A DNA stretch of 64,000 nucleotides from Thamnaconus septentrionalis (lineage: Eukaryota; Chordata; Actinopteri; Tetraodontiformes; Monacanthidae): the NCBI GenBank assembly GCA_009823395.1, contig CM020501.1, positions 28,051,361 through 28,115,360 of the forward strand, in the 5' to 3' direction. A program made the position numbers and the translations under genes. The notes beneath the pieces are model-generated. The model was not told the origin of the DNA, ran no database searches, and saw only the letters and a list, made by a program, of their open reading frames with translations. Shown in pieces: positions 61,022 through 64,000 of this stretch. Position 1 is the first letter of the stretch. The number at the start of each line of letters is the position of its first letter.

Positions 61022-61460
61022 CTGAAGGCTGAGAAAACATGTTATTTCAGGAGAGTGTAGCAGACTGGTAGCCCTTCGTATGACCAAGTACCATGAGGTA
61101 GCTCTCAGGTTCAAAAAAGGTCGGGGACCCCTAGTGTAATATTAACTGTGCCTTTTCGAAGATGGCCACCTTTTCCCGGCTACAAAAAACGGAACTTCGT
61201 TAGCATTAGCAAGATAGTTTGGTAACTACAGAATTTAGTTTGTTTGTTGTTTTCAACCGTTTATATCATCTTTTGACTGAGACTGAAATAAAAGAAGCAA
61301 CGAAAAAAAATATTATTCAACAATCCGAATGGTAATGGTTTGATACAAAAAGCAACGACGTCACAACTTCAGTCGGACCTAGCTTCACCTGCTTTTGCTT
61401 CGCTAGCTTTCTGATTTACTGGAAGGTTTAACTCACCACATTTTGGTTGCTTGCTTCCAT
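56255..61460 (-). CDS. boll: DAZ-family RNA-binding protein, boule-like; 3' end uncertain
   Basis: Exons: 61460-61437 (MEASNQNV), 57581-57462, 57351-57260, 57190-57136, 56883-56817, 56703-56498, 56422-56393 and 56308-56255, phases agreeing. One RRM: RNP2 reads RVFVWGID and RNP1 reads KGYGFVTF, with FSQYGAVKDVRIV between them and LKDRRLCVNQAYRKQ after them, as in boule (KDKKLNIGPAIRKQ). The Tyr/Gln/His/Pro-rich tail has TAYPAGYPLNYHCW, FALYQYQ and WDQCQWNAF, matching boule's PYTYH and GQWQW. The family binds mRNA 3' UTRs and controls translation in germ cells. The last exon may splice at GAG|GTAAAA (56254) or read through to a stop at 56027. Exon 1 is 3.9 kb away and is placed by phase and by similarity to the MET...SNQ start of BOLL. 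dazl is less likely because the RRM and tail fit boule better. Confidence 0.78.
59165..59263. repeat. 33-bp tandem repeat, three units
   Basis: Units begin ATTGGCTACCCTCATTG at 59165, 59198 and 59231, with one to a few differences each. Confidence 0.9.
60030..60160 (-). repeat. Dispersed repeat with (ATTC)n tail, inverted copy 3
   Basis: Reverse complement of the repeats at 8350 and 43024, inserted inside the hAT-like element, so it is the younger insertion. Confidence 0.85.
60950..61017. repeat. (AAT)n microsatellite
   Basis: About 22 uninterrupted AAT units near the right end of the hAT-like element. Confidence 0.95.
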
Positions 61461-63439
61461 GGTTTTGTCACCTCGATAAAGTGCCGTCCTTTGAGTGGTG
61501 TTGAGGTTAATTAACACTTATTAACGCTTAACGGTGCGGCGCCACCAGTCAAGAGTCCGAGGGCCGAGGCGTCTGTGAGTAGGAATCATCAAATCAGTCC
61601 GTCGTCCAAACGATTTCAGCGACAAAAAAAAAAAAAAAAAAATCGGCCTTGTTACCACAAATCTGCAAATAAACGATTAATTTCTGTAGAAAACAGCTGG
61701 TGTGCCGTTCATTGCAAAATTTGGTTGAGGTTGAAAAAAAAGTGCACAGAGATAAATAAATACTGTCAAATTATGGATATATTGTTTAGAGTCAGGCAAA
61801 AATCTTACTTTACTCTTTGGGTTAATCTGAACTGTAAATTGATATATCTTAACTTGAGGACTAATGAATTGTTTAAAAAAAAGAGAGAAAAAAAAGGCGG
61901 TCGACAAACAAAGATTGCACTGTTCTGACAACAAGCCGTGTCGGTGCTGTGATTGATATCGTCCACAAGGGGGCGACAGTTCTCCGCTAATACATGAGGC
62001 CCCGCGCTGACGCGTGCGGGCCAAACGCCGTGTCAAAGTGAAACGTCGGACAATGGAAAGACTTTCAAATGACTCACAAAACGATGGCCCTTCCAAGAGC
62101 TTGATATTATCACGCTGTCAAAACAAAACGACACAAAAAAAGACTTTCCAAAGGTCAACGCAAAGCTTCAGTTTGCGCAGTTCATGTGTCACGATATGCA
62201 CTTTTTTATGTGTCCTCATAACAAATGATAGTGGCAAACCTTTGGGACTTCAAAAGTGGTGACTGATCAACAATTATTAATTAACTTTTTTTTCTCTCTC
62301 TCTTCATTTTCAAGACGTTTTAAATCTTTAAAGAAAAAAAAAGTAATCGTAAAAAATTTATGATTATGAGCGGACAGAAATAATTCAAGGAGAGGTGGAA
62401 GGGGGGGAGAAAAAATTAGAAAATTAGATAAAAGCTTTACTTTTTTCTCCCCGGAGGAGCCACTTAGGATGCGGCGTGCAGGTCTCATGTGGCTGTAATT
62501 TCCCTGTGATTGGAGACAAAGTGCTCTGAAACGCTGTCATTTGCATGTTATGGCCCCCCACCTCTTCCTCCTCCTTCATCCCGCCACAGCAAAGGAACAG
62601 TGCGGAGCCACAACAGTGTCTCCAGCAGAGAGGAAAAACACACCATTCTCTTTCACCCACCCTTTTGTCATCTTAAAGGCTCTATTATTTAAAAAAAAAA
62701 TCCATACTGCGGCGGAGTAGTTTTCTTTTTGTTTTGTTGTTTTTTTTTTTTTATTCTTTTGGTCGTTTTTATGCGTCCAACGCGCATCAAGTGGTGAGCT
62801 GAACTATCAAAGTGCACCTATCTAAGTATCCATGCAAAACGGCCTCTGTAGGAGGGAGTGATGAGCTAAAAAAAAAGACAAAAAGTACTTGCACGGCCAA
62901 AAGAAATTTTTAAAAAAAAAAAGAGACAGGTTCAAAATGACAGACTTTATTATCAAACCACTTTTACTTTTTTGCTCCTCGTGTGCGACTTCAGTGTTTG
63001 ACAGAAACTCAAAGGCGTAAAAAAAACTTTGCGTTCTTGGCCACACAAACCGTGATGATCGTGAAATTTGCACGCAAGAAAGCGCTTTCTCCGCGGACGA
63101 GCTGTCCGTGAAAGTTTCCCAGGTAATATCTCATTGTTTTGCCCGTGCGCTTTCCCGTCATTACCCGCCGCCTTCCCCTCTGCCGCACCTCCCTCTTGCC
63201 CTCGTCTACGCGAGGCAGGGCCACATCATTACTTGTCATTCATTTTCAGCTCTGGTTAATTGCCGGGTGAATTTGCCAACGAGGTCTGACTGTGCGAATT
63301 GAGAAGGGCACGCTTGATAATTGCTGCAATTTAGCGGCTAAAAGTGCTTTTATACTCGGCAAAGATCATTTAAGAGGCACAATGTGCCGTCGGGGCCCGA
63401 GTCGCCTATTTTGAGGCTTCACGTAAAAACAAAGAGCAA

Positions 63440-63474
<35 letters not shown>

Positions 63475-63929
63475 TGAGGCCTGTGTTTTGGGTGCTGTTG
63501 TTTGTGCGACTAGACTGACTACAACATCTAGCACCAACGTCTTGCGTGACTTTCTATCCTTTTATTTGCCTGACAAGGGACAAAACTCAAAGCCCCGTAT
63601 TAACGCGATCTTTAAATTAAAAAGAACCAAGAAAAACGCGTGGAAGAGCACAAGTCGCCTCTGACAGGTCTTGTTGGGACGTTTAATGTCACACAAAAAA
63701 AAGCACAGGGTGGCACTTGGTATCGTTGAGTTCAGAAAGTTTAGGGAAAGAGAAAAGCGCTAATCTGGCCGCTTAATGAAAACACGGTCCTCATATCTGA
63801 CCTTGGCGTCTGCTCCGGGCAAAGGTCGCCAGGGGTCACCGTTGTTTCTGATGGGTGGTCCCCCACCCTCACCCACCCCACCACACCCAGCAAAGTCTGA
63901 CGAGAAAAGGATCACTGAGACGATCGACC

Positions 63930-63982
<53 letters not shown>

Positions 63983-64000
63983 CAAGAGGCCACACGTTGC
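61461..64000. other. Right-hand region with no gene seen
   Basis: Contains poly-A and poly-T runs, a GT array (63441-63473) and an (ACAG)n array (63930-63981). Two stretches of balanced, non-repetitive sequence at about 62480-62560 (with ATTTGCAT) and 63240-63420 could be conserved non-coding elements. No splice-bordered coding exon was recognised. Confidence 0.5.

Larger units (their letters stand above)
58235..61133. mobile_element. Large non-autonomous hAT-like element with 8-bp target-site duplication
   Basis: The left end CAGGGGTCACCAACG and the right end CGGGGACCCCTA are imperfect inverted repeats. Flanking octamers are GTCTAATA (58227-58234) and GTGTAATA (61134-61141), differing at one base. 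No transposase domain was recognised inside. Confidence 0.65.
57582..61436. other. Intron 1 of the boule-like gene
   Basis: Mostly repeats: an AT-rich dispersed repeat (about 57820-58130) and a 2.9 kb hAT-like element (58235-61133), which itself contains a 33-bp tandem repeat, a (GAATGAAT)n dispersed repeat and an (AAT)n array. No coding exon seen. Confidence 0.6.

Overview
This is a window of vertebrate nuclear DNA, almost certainly from a teleost fish. Coding sequence is split into many short exons with GT-AG introns. Long (CA)n, (GT)n, (CT)n and (TAGA)n microsatellites are frequent, Tc1- and hAT-type DNA transposon relics are common, and there is a cluster of aquatic-type gamma-M crystallins. 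I built the gene models by joining exons that match known families and whose splice phases agree. Family assignments come from memory of protein sequences, not from a search. No prokaryotic feature, CRISPR array or viral gene was seen.

Layout. (1) 1-8687, minus: the 5' half of arhgef7 (beta-PIX), with CH domain, linker, SH3 and the start of the DH region; the rest lies off the left edge. (2) 8.7-12.0 kb: arhgef7 promoter side, a CA repeat fused to a decayed Tc1 element, and three unexplained mini-exon-like segments. (3) 11976-22954, plus: a complete ptk2b (PYK2) in 30 coding exons (986 aa), with FERM, tyrosine kinase, proline-rich and FAT parts. (4) 26189-31525, minus: a complete etv5 (PEA3-group ETS factor, 480 aa) in 12 coding exons, with a long 3' UTR and a GC-rich 5' non-coding exon and promoter near 33.4-33.8 kb. 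(5) 36.9-53.5 kb: seven intact three-exon gamma-crystallin genes (four minus, two plus, one minus). (6) 56.0-61.5 kb, minus: a DAZ-family RNA-binding protein gene, best match boule (boll), with a 2.9 kb hAT-like element in its first intron. (7) 61.5-64 kb: no gene seen; two stretches look like possible conserved non-coding DNA.

How the genes relate. arhgef7 and ptk2b lie head to head and both act in focal-adhesion and integrin signalling. From memory, human ETV5 lies near CRYGS (3q27) and BOLL near the CRYG cluster (2q33), so etv5, gamma crystallins and boll in one window is a plausible ancestral arrangement. The crystallins are lens structural proteins. Six of the seven have a recognisable TATA box close to the start codon, and two divergent gamma-M genes share a TGACTCA (Maf/AP-1 type) site upstream of their TATA boxes.

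I found no wholly new system. The most interesting points are a probable gene-conversion tract between the two divergent gamma-M crystallins, a tandem duplicated 33-nt exon, a GC-AG intron and a lost Grb2-type YxN motif in ptk2b, a Gly-to-Trp change in the RNP2 motif of the boule-like protein, and several transposons with readable target-site duplications.
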